Positions 53,703 to 63,972 of a stretch of 64,000 nucleotides of DNA are shown here, piece by piece. Made by a program: the position numbers and the translations under genes. Within the stretch, counting starts at the first letter, position 1. Each line of letters opens with the position of its first letter. Origin of the DNA: Symbiodinium natans (lineage: Eukaryota; Sar; Dinophyceae; Suessiales; Symbiodiniaceae); assembly GCA_905221605.1 (NCBI GenBank), contig CAJNDS010002678.1, forward strand, positions 102,001 to 166,000. The letters run 5' to 3'. The notes beneath the pieces were generated by a model. It was not told where the DNA came from. It did no database searches and saw only the letters and a program-made list of their open reading frames with translations.

Positions 53703-54850
53703 TCCCCTTGTGCAAACGGAGCCCTTAAATCTCCCAGGCGCATGGAGTTTCCCGAACTCCGAGGCGGTCTCTACCTGCTAGCTTTAGGGTTTAGGGTTTA
53801 GGGGTTTCCCTACTACACCCCTCTATACTCCCCCCCCCCCCCCCCCAGGTTCGCGCCCTTAGATAACCTTCATCAGGCTTAACCATCCCTAAAGAGCCTT
53901 AATTACGGGGAACCTAGGGAGGTAGTATTGAGAGGGGTAGTCGGAGAACCCATGACAAAACCCTTTCTTCTTGCACCTGCTGTGTCTGCTCACCACCCCA
54001 AAACCCTCTACCCAACAGCCCTTGACACCCTGAGGCCTGCAAGCCTATCTGAGAAACCCTGAGGCCCTCGACCCTTTGTAAACCCTAAGGACCTATAAAC
54101 CCTAAACCCTAAACCCTAAACCCTAAACCCTAAACCCTAAACCCTAAGGACCTAGAACCTATACACTCCAAGGTCCCAACCCTACAGAACCCCCAAGGTG
54201 CTAAGCCGCAGAAAACCCTAAGGCTAGGGTTTAGGGTTTAGGGTTTAGGGTTTAGGGTTTAGGGTTTTAGGGTGTAGGGTTTAGGGTTTAGGGTTTGGCC
54301 CTATAAACCCTAAACCCCATAGGAGCGCCCTCTAACAAAGTGGCTGAGACGCAACTCCCGCGGTGGACCCACAACGTAGGAATGGTAGGGTGCCTTTTCT
54401 GGCTTAAAGGGGCTTAAAAGGCACCTAAGCTCTCAAAAAGGGGAGCCTGAACCCTAAACCCTAAACCCTAAACCCTAAACCCTGAACCCTGCTCTGCATC
54501 CTGGCGGGGCCTTCTGCGCGATGCGCGCGTCCCCGTGGGAGGGCGCCGACTCGAGGACTTTCTCGTCCATCTGCGCCTGCCGAGGGTTGACGGCTTCTTT
54601 GGGGGCTTAGAAGAGTGTAGGGTTTAGGGTTTAGGGTTTAGGGTTTAGGGTTTAGGGTTTAGGGTTTAGGGTTTGGGGTTTAGGCTTGAGGGCTTAGGGC
54701 TGAGGGTTAGGGTTTCTAGGGCATATGAGGTTAAGAAGACAGGGTTGGAATTCATGAGGTTAGGGTTGAAGGATGTTGAAGGCGTAGGTGGTTTGGAGTT
54801 CACGCGCTGGGAGTTGGATCCCTGGGGGAGTCCCAGCAGGCGCGATTGGG
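53703..54850 (-). CDS. Minus-strand exon islands, unknown protein
   Basis: Sense order: 54850-54790 (APIAPAGTPPGIQLPARELQ), 54607-54487 (KEAVNPRQAQMDEKVLESAP then SHGDARIAQKAPPGC, after CTAAG) and 53776-53703 (VETASEFGKLHAPGRFKGSV). They are separated by arrays at 54617-54680 (TTTAGGG), 54448-54490, 54095-54150 (CCCTAAA) and 54225-54295 (TTTAGGG). They may be upstream exons of the gene ending at 52871. Confidence 0.45.
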
Positions 54851-55432
54851 GCCCTAAGCTCTAAACCCTAAACCCTAAACCCTAAACCCTAAACCCGAAA
54901 CCCTAAAACCCTAAACCCTAAACGGCGTATTTCGGGACCCCCTGACGCAAGAAGGATCGAGCCACCGAACGCGAGCCACGGATTGAGCCACCAACCCAAA
55001 AACTACTTTACAACGTTGCCCCCTAGGTGTAAAACAGGGTTTAGGGTTGGGTTTTTAAGGGAACCTAACCCCCCCTTTTAAAAAAATGGGAAGGAAGGCA
55101 CCACAGAGCATCCTAGTTTTTCCCTAAACCCTAAACCCTATGCCCTAAACCCTAAACCCTAAACGCTCTTCTTTTTTACCTAGCAGGGCTGAAGTCCCAA
55201 AGCGCCTCTCGAGTCTCCCTGTAGACAAACGGATTTTCGGGAATGCCCGAGGCGGTCAACACTCAGCGTTTACAATTAGTTATATACGGATATATATATA
55301 TATATACACACAAATACTTGTATATATACACAGATTCTCATAGCCCTAGCAAAACCCCCAAACCCTAAACCCTAAACCCTAAACCCTAAACCCTAAACGC
55401 TAAACCCTAAACCCTAAACCCTGAACCCTAAG

Positions 55433-55521
55433 ATGATGAAGAAGAAAGCGCCAGGCAGGCCTTCGCAAAGGGAGCCAAGCCTAGGCGAGCAGAACGGGCT
55501 GGGGGAGGAAGGGCGCAGGGG
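55433..55521 (+). CDS. Charged exon island, strand uncertain
   Basis: After CCCTAAG the plus strand reads DDEEESARQAFAKGAKPRRA in one frame and MMKKKAPGRPSQREPSLGEQ in another. Unknown. Confidence 0.3.
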
Positions 55522-55622
55522 TTTTTCAACGGCTTTCTTCTTGTTGGTTTATAGGGTTTGTAGGGTGTAGAGCTTTTTCAACGGCTTTCTTCTTGTTGGT
55601 TTATAGGGCTTGTAGGGTGTAC
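55522..55622. repeat. Tandem duplication of about 51 bases
   Basis: TTTTTCAACGGCTTTCTTCT ... GGTTTATAGGG(T/C)TTGTAGGGTGTA occurs twice in tandem. Confidence 0.92.
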
Positions 55623-56149
55623 TAGAGGGTTTCGACGGGTTTTTGCGGGGTTTTAGGCTGATTTTTGTTTTTCGGGTTTATGGGGATATTGGGGTTTATT
55701 GGATTTATAGGGTTGGGGAGTACCGAAACTAAATGATCCTGAATCCTGAACCCTTACAAGAACCCCTAAACCCTAAACCCTAAACCCTAAACCCTAAACC
55801 CTAAACCCTAAACCAAAAAAGGGAACCAACAAGACCAAGACCGACTCCCGGCAGCCCGATCCCTGATCGGCTGGTCCCCGAACCAGGGTACTACAGGGGC
55901 ACCTGCCTGAATAGTTCGAATAGGATTCTTGTTCATTTGTTGATCCATTTTTGCTTTTTTACAGTTATTTGTTTGTCTATTTTTTACTTTTTTGAATATC
56001 TATTGTTATAATATACAGCAATTCTAAAGGGGCTGCAAGGGAGTACTATTTGTAATTATTCCGACCCCTATATTAGAAGTCGTTAAAGCTCAATCGCCCA
56101 TGCCATGGGGGGGGGGGGGGGGGGGGGAAGGCCATCAAGTTTGTGCGTG

Positions 56150-56740
56150 TCGCTTTCACCCTTTCTACAACCCCTCCCCCCATCGCCTGGCATAATATCC
56201 TTCTTCACCGTCTTCACCGCCACGCTGTGATCCTTGGTTGCTGAGTGCATAAGCCCCCCCAAAATTGTACACTTTCAGTTAAAGGGGATTATAGTATCCC
56301 AAGAAGTGTAAAGTGTACTCGCTCAGCTACGAAGGATCGACCATTGACTCGAAGTGCTTCTGGATGTCACGGGCTTCCTGCATTGCCTGGCCGGCGGATT
56401 GAGACAGGTTGATCGATGGGAGCCGATTCCCCCCTGAACTCCGAACCCTGCACCCTTTTAAAGTTTGTTAGAAGGCCGTTTTTTGAACCAGGAGCTTGGG
56501 ATATGCCTGGAAGTGAGACGCTAAGGCCTGGAACTCTAAACCCTCAACTCAACTCCTAAACCCTAAACCCTAAACCCTAAAGCCTAAACACAACAGTCCT
56601 TTCTGAAACCCTAAACCCGAAACCCTAAACCCCAAACCCCACCAAACCCCTCAACCCTAAGATGAAAGCCCTGGCCCTGGCCTCTTCTTCCAGCGCACTT
56701 AGAGAAGCCTGGCGCAGGATCAGGGCTTCTTTGGGGTGCG
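56150..56740 (-). CDS. Exons of an unknown helical protein, one intron resolved
   Basis: Islands in sense order: about 56740-56670 (HPKEALILRQASLSALEEEA), about 56410-56339 (NLSQSAGQAMQEARDIQKHF then ESMV) and 56232 downward (DHSVAVKTVKKDIMPGDGG). The intron 56233-56338 has borders GGTC/GATCCTTCG and CCAAG/GATCACAG (GA-AG, GATC duplicated) and gives F-E-S-M-V-D-H-S-V in frame. It is a family C element. The first join is not resolved. The pattern suggests a coiled-coil; no family named. Confidence 0.6.
56233..56338 (-). mobile_element. Family C element forming a GA-AG intron
   Basis: 106 nt. On the plus strand TTGGTTGCTGAGTGCATAAG ... GTGTACTCGCTCAGCTACGAAGG, near identical in layout to 39245-39348. 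Confidence 0.85.
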
Positions 56741-57292
56741 AGTGTCCCTAGAGGGGTCCTCAAAAAAAGCACCGGGCAAGCATGTTTGGTTTAGGGTTTA
56801 GGGTTTAGGGCTTAGGAGTTAGGGTTTAGGGTTCAGGGTCTCAAAATTAAACCAGCCTCTTATTAAACCCCACTTTTGCACGTACCTCCAGGTTAACTAG
56901 ACCTGAAATAAGGGGACATGCCATTAGTCAACGTGATCTCGCCCCCTTTAAAGCGCACCTCAAGCTAGGCACCCCCCCAACAAGGGCAACAACCAGAGCA
57001 CGGGGAAATCTAGGGTTATGACCATGCTATTCACACAGCTGCGGCTTTTTTCAGAGATGCTGTGGTAGTCAGCGAGCTGTATCGGCTGACAGTGTGTCGT
57101 TAGCAGCCGGTTCCGCCCCTGTGCAGTACTGCAGCTCGGGGAACCGCCTAGCTTTCTTAGCCTTGCCGGCTGATTCTAGGTTGGCCCTCTTTAAATCCTT
57201 GAAGCCCTCTGATGTACCCTAAACCCTAAACCCTAAACCCTAAACCCTAAACCCATAAGCCACCGGAACTATCAGGCATTCCAAGGGCCGAC

Positions 57293-58901
57293 CTAGGACA
57301 GTGTGTTCACAATTTCTTGGTGGCCGTTCTCGGAGGCGTGGACCATGGCTGTTCGGCCTTGCTGATCGGTCACATCCTTCACCGCGCCTGCGCGCAGCAG
57401 AGACAGCACAACATCAGCATGACCTGCCATAGCTGCCCAGGCCATAGCCTTACTTCTCCAACAGCCAAGGGCAAAAAAAAGGTGACACTGTATGTATTCT
57501 CCCTCCCAAATAAGGAGACCCAAAAAGTTCAACTACTGGCTAAGTGAGTAGCTGTATGGCCATTCCGGTCCGTCCAATCCTTGGCAGCACCGGCGTCCAA
57601 CAGCAACCCCACGACCTCGGTGTGTCCTTTGCCAGATGCCCACCTTAGCAAGCCAGTTAAACATATTATGATAAGGGCAGCCTTGTTTGGGGGTTGGTTC
57701 CCTTAAATAAGGGAACCCATACCCAAAAATGGGTTGGGGGGGGGGGGGGGGGGGGTGGGCATCTTATGATAACAAGGGCGAATAAGGGTGAGGATTGGTT
57801 CCTCTAAATGAGGGAACCCATGCACAAAAAAGGGTAAAGGACACCACTGGGCCACCCAGATCCTAAACCCCAAACCCTTTTCTGCACAGGCGTGTCAAAG
57901 CGCGCAAACCCTAAAACCTAAACCCTCAACCCTCAACCCTCAACCCTCAACCCTAAACCCCCCAAAAAAAGGGCCAAAAGGGGGCACCACTGGGCTACCC
58001 GAGCCACATGAGAACTGTCCTGCCTTGCTCGTCCGCCAAGTCTTTGTCGGCGCCAGCTTCGAGCAGCAGCCTGGGATGGCCAAACAAGGTTTAGGGTTTA
58101 GGGTTTAGGGTTTAGGGTTTAGGGTTTAGGGTTTAGGGTTTAGGGTTTAGGGTTTAGGGCTTCGGAAGCCTCTGCAACATATGCTCTGAACATCATCCTC
58201 TTAGAGCCCCCAAATAAGTGAAGAAAAAAAACACAAAACATGGCCCAAGGGTTTAGGGTTTAGGGTCCTCTGCACATATGTTCTGAATATGACCCTCTTC
58301 AACCCAATAAGGGGAAAAACAAACAAAACATGTCCCAAGGGTTTAGGGCTTCAGAACCCTCTGCAAAATATGCTCTGCCTAGCAGCCTGGTGATCTCAGT
58401 GTTGCCGCGGGCTGCTGCCCGAATCAGAGCAGCTCTTCCTTGCCTAGCCATGGCCCTTAAGACACTCTGAAGAATTAGGGGTTTAGGGTTTAGGGTTCAA
58501 ATATAAAATGTCCCAAGGCTACCTAGTTGCCAATGCGTCAAATGATTGGCTGCACCAGCCTCCAACAGGAAACGGACCATCTCGATGTGGCCATTGCCTC
58601 GGTAGTAGCCCAGGAAGCATCTTCTGTTAAGGGCACCCCTTTTTTTTGAGGTGGGCTTCTTTATAAGGGGAATCTTGAACCAAGCAAAAGGGACATAATT
58701 TCTAGGAGGGTTACTTTATATATGGGAATCTTGAACCAAGAAAAAAGGGAAATCGGGTACCACTGGGCTACACAAGTTGCCAGCCGCGTCCAGGAGGGCC
58801 GTGATGACGTCGTCGGTTGAGTCCTTGCTCGCCCCAGCTTCCAAGAGCAAGCGAACGACCTCAAGCTCGCCTTTGCCTTAGGGGGGGTAGGGCCGGGGGG
58901 T

Positions 58902-58964
<63 letters not shown>

Positions 58965-59315
58965 CGGGTAGGCACGAGGTGTTATCCTAAAAGCGTTTAA
59001 GGGCCATGTACCTTAATAGGGGTTGCAGTGTTCATTTTGTCCCAAGGTGCCAGCTGCTTCGAGAAGTTCACGTGAGGCATCAAAGCCCCGAGCCTGGGAC
59101 AACAAGACCAGCTGCATGTCCATGGGTGCACGCGGCTTGGCAGCGTCATCTAGCCTACAGCCATTGTGCATGTGCACGAGCTGTTGAAGGCACACCGGCA
59201 GGCCATTCTTGATGCGCAGGCGGTGCTTCAGAGCCCAGATGCTGCCCAGCTCCTCTGCGATTTCAGCGGGTATGGTGGCCAGCTCCTCTCCAGACACCCT
59301 CCACACGCGCAGCAT
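57293..59315 (-). CDS. Ubiquitin-like domain plus ankyrin-repeat protein, 7 exons
   Basis: Exons (sense): 59315-59051, 58876-58781, 58597-58531, 58443-58387, 58070-58008, 57643-57553, 57448-57293; 795 nt, 264 aa, in frame. An upstream GTG frame extends to 59324, but ATG at 59315 gives the expected start MLRVWRVSGEELATIP. Residues 1 to about 72 resemble the ubiquitin-like head that precedes ankyrin repeats in many dinoflagellate proteins (recalled, not searched). From about 85 to 264 follow roughly six ankyrin repeats, for example GELEVVRLLLEAGA, GHIEMVRFLLEAGA, GHTEVVGLLLDAGA, GHADVVLSLLRAGA. Introns: GC-AG five times and GT-AG once, each a short element. The end NTLS is short for an ankyrin repeat, so a further exon cannot be excluded. 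Protein-protein scaffold, cytosolic or nuclear. Confidence 0.85.
57449..57552 (-). mobile_element. Intron 6 of the ankyrin gene: family F element, GC-AG, 104 nt
   Basis: Borders CATACA/GCTACTCAC and AAGTAAG/GCTATGG with GCTA duplicated. Same length and same 5' and 3' motifs as 39412-39515. Confidence 0.88.
57644..58007 (-). mobile_element. Intron 5: nested family A elements, GT-AG
   Basis: 364 nt. Borders CAT/GTGGCTC and CTAAG/GTGGGC, GTGG duplicated. Two sets of family A ends, a poly-G run (57736-57755) and a TTTAGGG/TTGAGGG (sense) block near the donor. Confidence 0.85.
58071..58386 (-). mobile_element. Intron 4: telomere array plus tandem unit, GC-AG
   Basis: 316 nt. A 10-base direct repeat CCAGGCTGCT borders it (CCAG/GCTGCTAGG and CCCAG/GCTGCTGC). 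It contains about 10 CCCTAAA units (sense) near the acceptor and three tandem copies of an 80-95-base unit beginning CCTCTGCA on the plus strand. Confidence 0.85.
58444..58530 (-). mobile_element. Intron 3: short element, GC-AG, 87 nt
   Basis: GGCAA direct repeats (CATTG/GCAACTAGG and GGCTAG/GCAAGGAAG). Ends CTAGGTAGCCTTGG and CCATGGCTAG. Two CCCTAAA units inside. Confidence 0.85.
58598..58780 (-). mobile_element. Intron 2: family A element, GC-AG
   Basis: 183 nt. GGCAA direct repeats (GCTG/GCAACTTGTG and CCGAG/GCAATGG). Ends GTAGCCCAGTGGTACC and GGGCTACTACCGAG. Confidence 0.88.
58877..59050 (-). mobile_element. Intron 1: poly-C (sense) tract and family D-like ends, GC-AG
   Basis: 174 nt. 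GGCA direct repeats (GCTG/GCACCTTGG and CTAAG/GCAAAGG). Roughly 60 consecutive G on the plus strand (58903-58963) fill the 3' half. Confidence 0.85.
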
Positions 59316-59603
59316 CGCCGGCACACTGCGAGCAAGGCCCCTCCTGAACCGACATGCCCTGCAACGCGCATTGAAGTTCTCACGTGCAAGGTAAATGCCT
59401 AAACCTTATATAAACCCTAAACCCCAACCCTAAACCCTAAACCCTAAACCCTCGAGCGCACGCCTTCCAGGAACCTTCTGTCAGCTTTAAACGAGCAATG
59501 ATGCCTCCTACACATCTCTGCTCGAACACGCTGTGATTTGAGATTAATGGCTTTCTACATGTGGGGCCTGGCACCCTACAGCAACAACCCAAAGCCCGAA
59601 ACC

Positions 59604-59668
59604 TAGATACAGTGAGATGTTCACCCTTATACTAACAGGACTGTTAGTATAAGGGGGACAATCCCAAG
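59604..59668 (+). mobile_element. Minimal family E palindrome
   Basis: CACCCTTATACTAACAG directly facing CTGTTAGTATAAGGGGG with almost no centre, at the left edge of the long CA microsatellite. Confidence 0.75.
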
Positions 59669-59669
59669 C

Positions 59670-60240
<571 letters not shown>

Positions 60241-60464
60241 GCATCTTATGTCTTCATTTACATTTACAGACGCACGTCGTAGGCGCGAATTTGTACGTAC
60301 ATACATGTACACCACCTTGTGACAACCTCCCCCCCCTCCAACCCAACAAATGAATAACTAAACACATAACAGGATTGAAGATGTACATGTGTATATATAG
60401 GTATATGCACGCAAGAACTGGTTCAACTTCTTGATTCATTTCTGCATAAGCATGCTGCGATATG

Positions 60465-60630
60465 GGGGTTTACGAAAATGACGGGACCCCTAATGCAGAT
60501 CCCCAAACAGTAGGATCCCCTCATAACAAGGACTCTAATACTACCCTATACCCTAAACCCTAAACCTTCTAAACCCTAAACCCTAAACCCTAAACCCTAA
60601 ACCCTAAACCCCGAATTTCGGAAACCCCCC
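60465..60630 (+). mobile_element. Family G element with telomere array inside
   Basis: TTTACGAAAATGACGGGACC ... GTAGGATCCCC at left and ATTTCGGAAACCC at right, with CCCTAAA units (60545-60612) between. Confidence 0.7.
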
Positions 60631-60634
60631 CCAT

Positions 60635-60722
60635 GTCGCGCGGGCTCCCCGAGATGGGTGCGCGAGCCTCGGGCAAGTGCATGGCTTTGGCGACCTGCCG
60701 GGCAGCCTGGGAAGCCACGACC
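60635..60722 (-). CDS. Exon island, unknown
   Basis: Sense strand reads VVASQAARQVAKAMHLPEAR then APISGSPRDMGG. TTTAGGG (plus) follows at 60725, so CCCTAAA precedes it in sense. Unknown. Confidence 0.5.
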
Positions 60723-60879
60723 TGGGGTTTAGGGCAGGGTTTAGGGTTTAGGGTTTAGGGTTTAGGGTTTAGGGTTTAGGGTTTAGGGTTTAGGGTTTAG
60801 GGCTTAGTAAGGGTTTAGGGTTTAGGGTTTGGGGTTTGGGGTTTGGGGTTTAGGGTTCAGGGGTTTAGGGGGAGAAACG

Positions 60880-61344
60880 TCAATGGCCTGTCATTGCTCC
60901 ATGTGTGTTCTGTACCGGTGGGGAGGGGGCTTCAGCATTGACGGACATGTCAACATTGTCAACCCCTGGCACAGAACCACCATTTTGCCGTCGCGCTACT
61001 AATAACAGCTGGACGGGACAAGATCCGGCCAAGTGAGAACCGAGGCACTGGGAAGTCTCTTCACAAGGGGGGGGGGGGGGATTCTGAAGCGAAGGCTTAG
61101 GGAATAAAAACGGCAAACATCTTGTATAGCAGTACTCTGCAGACCCAGCTGCCGGCAGCTCAGACGTTTGCGACCCAGTGAAAGCCATGGCGATTTGGAC
61201 TGCCTGCATGTGCATGGACATGTGTGCGACTCTATTGGACAACTCTGCTGAGGTTATGCGATGCAGTCCCAAGACGACCCATGCAAGTGAGCTCAGCAAT
61301 GCCCCTGAAATTACAGTCAAGAATGAAGGACCGAATCTAGACAT
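60880..61344 (-). CDS. Hypothetical protein with one membrane segment
   Basis: 154 residues from the ATG at 61344. Residues 5-26 are hydrophobic (GPSFLTVISGALLSSLAWVV) and could be a signal anchor or transmembrane helix. A helical part follows (AHMSMHMQAVQIAMAFTGSQ), then Pro-rich and Cys-containing stretches and the end VDMSVNAEAPSPPVQNTHGA. A C-run (on minus) interrupts it and codes PPPPP. No family recognised. It is intronless as read. Confidence 0.5.
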   Translation of the reverse strand: MSRFGPSFLTVISGALLSSLAWVVLGLHRITSAELSNRVAHMSMHMQAVQIAMAFTGSQTSELPAAGSAEYCYTRCLPFLFPKPSLQNPPPPPCEETSQCLGSHLAGSCPVQLLLVARRQNGGSVPGVDNVDMSVNAEAPSPPVQNTHGAMTGH

Positions 61345-61593
61345 GCCCGCGAATCTCGAAAGGTCGAAAGATCCATGTGCTCAGATGCTAGCTGCTTCTA
61401 CCCCAAAGAGGATTGCCCAAGTATTCCCCGGCAGAGCACCTGGGGGCCTCTTGCGACATTTCCCCCGCCTAGGTTGAAACCCTAAATCCTAAATCCTAAA
61501 CCCTAAACCCTAAACCCCAGCCAAAGATCCAAAACCTAGCACAGCTCTCCCAAGAACCGTTGAAGAAAGGTGCGGAGCAAATGGGGGTCTTAC

Positions 61594-61791
61594 ATGGCGC
61601 GAAACGTAGTGGAGCAGAACGAAGCTTCACCCGAACTTCGTAAACAGCTGAAAGGGTCCATGAATAACAGGCAGGGTTACAGAGCCCAGCGTTGGACGAA
61701 GTACCACAAGTTCAACAACTGTAGCTGCCAGCATCAACTTGCTGTGCCACTACGTCTGAGGGTGTGGAAAAAAGAAGCAACCACCGAAAAG
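61594..61791 (+). CDS. Exon or small protein, basic
   Basis: Plus strand from ATG reads MARNVVEQNEASPELRKQLK then RQGYRAQRWTKYHKFNNCSC and KKEATTEK, then GAAAAG/GTTTAGGG, a GT donor formed by the first telomere-type unit. The array therefore follows the exon with the same polarity seen on the minus strand. Confidence 0.45.
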
Positions 61792-62028
61792 GTTTAGGGT
61801 TTAGGGCTCAGGTTTTAGGGTTTAGGGCTTTAGGGTTCAGGGTTTAGGCAACCCCTTCAACTGTACCAGCCTGGGCGGCTTGGGCCACCTGAATGTGGAG
61901 GTGCACACCATGCTGGGTGGGAAGGTTTCGGGGTCTTGCGCATCGAGGGCTGAGGGATTTTTTGGGGGGGTTTGAGGGAGGGGGCGGATCTGAGGAAATT
62001 CAAGCAGACTCAAGTACACGGAAACTCG

Positions 62029-62200
62029 TCAGAATTCGCGAAACCTGCACCTGAACTCTTTGGGTGCCCATTGCAATCCCAAATGTGCCGGGCCGTCCTG
62101 GACCTCTGGCGGAAAGGGTGACCACTTCACGACCTTTTCAAAGCATTTCAAAGCATTTCGCGATGTCTTTTGGGTTTCGAGACTCCCACGCTGACTGTTT
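62029..62200 (-). CDS. Open exon-like frame, unknown
   Basis: Reads KCFEKVVKWSPFPPEVQDGP then AHLGLQWAPKEFRCRFREF and stop. Trp/Phe-rich; no family named. Confidence 0.35.
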
Positions 62201-62299
62201 TTGATGCTAGGCATCATTCAAAGAAGGGCGGGCATGCGTACCTTCCTGAAATACTAGCGCATGTCTGGCTGGCTGCATGGGGGCGGCACGGTCTACGAA

Positions 62300-62312
62300 C
62301 CTCTCTCTCTGT

Positions 62313-62371
<59 letters not shown>

Positions 62372-62465
62372 TCTCTCTCTCTCTCTCTCGGTCTCGCTCT
62401 CGCTCTCTCTAAATATTTAAGTCAGTCTCTATATATACATATATATATATATGTGTGTGTGTGCA
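62300..62465. repeat. (CTCACT)n, (CT)n and AT microsatellites
   Basis: CTCACT hexamers grade into CT repeats and then AT/GT repeats. Confidence 0.95.
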
Positions 62466-63644
62466 TATACAGATACCAACGCCTAGCAATACACATATGT
62501 ATCTATTATGCACTTGTTTATTCACATGTATACATGTGCAGAAATAGATGCAAATACAACACATGCAATATACTTGACTATAATATGTGTATATGCCAAC
62601 TCTCTGCTGCCGACAAACCCTATAAAACAGAAGGCCCAAGACCCTTGACCGGACCTCTTCGGCAGCAAGCTGCGCTTCGTGGCTGCGCTCTTCCCTGTTG
62701 TTCGGACTTGTGGCTGCTACACAGCTTGAAAACTGATGGATGGCTGTAGGGGAAAGAGGTTACCTAGAAAAAGGAAACAATAAAGACTACAGTTACACGT
62801 GTATATATATATATATATACATATACATACATATGTATCTCCATATCTATGGGAACTGCATTCAAGCTCCATACAGGGTTCTCAAGGGAGCCCCAGGTTC
62901 CCTAACACTCCCCACTACCCCTTAAGGCTCCCTAATCTTCCTAAGGTTCCCTTGGTACCTACCCCCCATGAACCCCTCTGTTAAGAACCCTATAAACTCC
63001 TGAGCAGCAACCGAGGTTGAGCGTGTCAGGAAGTAGGATTTCGGGGTTTGCAGCTGATCGAGCCTGCCGTCCGGACAAGGGTCCGAAGCAAGGCATAGTG
63101 GGGGGGTTGCCCTATTGGGTCCTTGAGCCTTCTATCTATATGATACGGGGATCCTACTATTTGGGGTTTATCGTAAACCCCCATATATCGGCTGCAACAG
63201 ATGCAGGGCCTGGTCGCAGCCGTCGACAGCGACAGCGTTGTCGCCGCTGCAGCAGTTGCCACTTGCTGCCACTGCTCCTACCAGGGCACAATTGGTCTGT
63301 CTCAAAATAGGGGTACCCCTTTATACCCCAAATAGAATCAAATGCCTTAAAGGGACTCCCCGAAAAACAGGGTACCCCTATGTTCGGAAACCTCCAATGT
63401 CGCAGGGTTGGTCACCGGAGTGCAACTATCAATGCCTCGGGCGAAGACGAATCACAGCTGCAGGTCAGATTGAAGGCCATCAGGACCCCTCTCCGATCTC
63501 AACTGGAACCTGGATCCTGTAAGCCCAGTTGCTGAGTACCCTGGCCTAAAGAAGGCCAACCTTCCAACTATGGGTAGGATTGCATATACACCCAAAAAGG
63601 CTAAAGGTTATCCTCTCAGCTACTAAGTGAAGCCCCCAAACCCC

Positions 63645-63676
<32 letters not shown>

Positions 63677-63760
63677 AAAAAAACCTAAACCCTATAAACC
63701 CTGTAAACCCTAAAAACCCTAAACCCTAAACCCTAAACCCTCAACCCTAAACCCCAAATC
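62465..63760. other. Elements and ambiguous frames, no assured gene
   Basis: A family H element spans about 62877-62998 and family G-like pieces lie at about 63120-63180 and 63300-63400. A family C-like element is at about 63520-63630 (GTTGCTGAGT ... CAGCTACTAAGTG), and a C-run/A-run at 63642-63683. Plus frame 63238-63522 and minus frame 63026-63262 are weak. Confidence 0.45.
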
Positions 63761-63769
63761 CCTGGTGGT

Positions 63770-63832
63770 GTCCTGCTCGGTCATGCCGGCCTCCTGCGCA
63801 GCCTGGTGCCAAGCCGAACATGAGGGGGACTC
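63770..63832 (-). CDS. Exon island between outward telomere arrays
   Basis: Sense strand reads SAWHQAAQEAGMTEQDTTRD then LG and GTTTAGGG. The CCCTAAA array at about 63718-63755 and TTTAGGG at 63855-63972 flank it. Confidence 0.5.
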
Positions 63833-63854
63833 TAGGCGGAGGGACCTTGGTAGG

Positions 63855-63972
63855 GTTAGGGTTTAGGGTTTAGGGTTTAGGGTTTAGGGTTTAGGGTTTA
63901 GGGTTTAGGGTTTAGGGTTTAGGGTTTAGGGTTTAGGGTTTAGGGCTTAGGGTTTAGGGTTTAGGGTTTAGG
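63855..63972 (+). repeat. (TTTAGGG)n array
   Basis: About 16 units with one CTTAGGG variant. Confidence 0.97.

Noticed and set aside
59316-59324. Start of the ankyrin protein at 59324 (MPAM...)
   Set aside because: The codon there is GTG. The ATG at 59315 gives the expected N-terminus.
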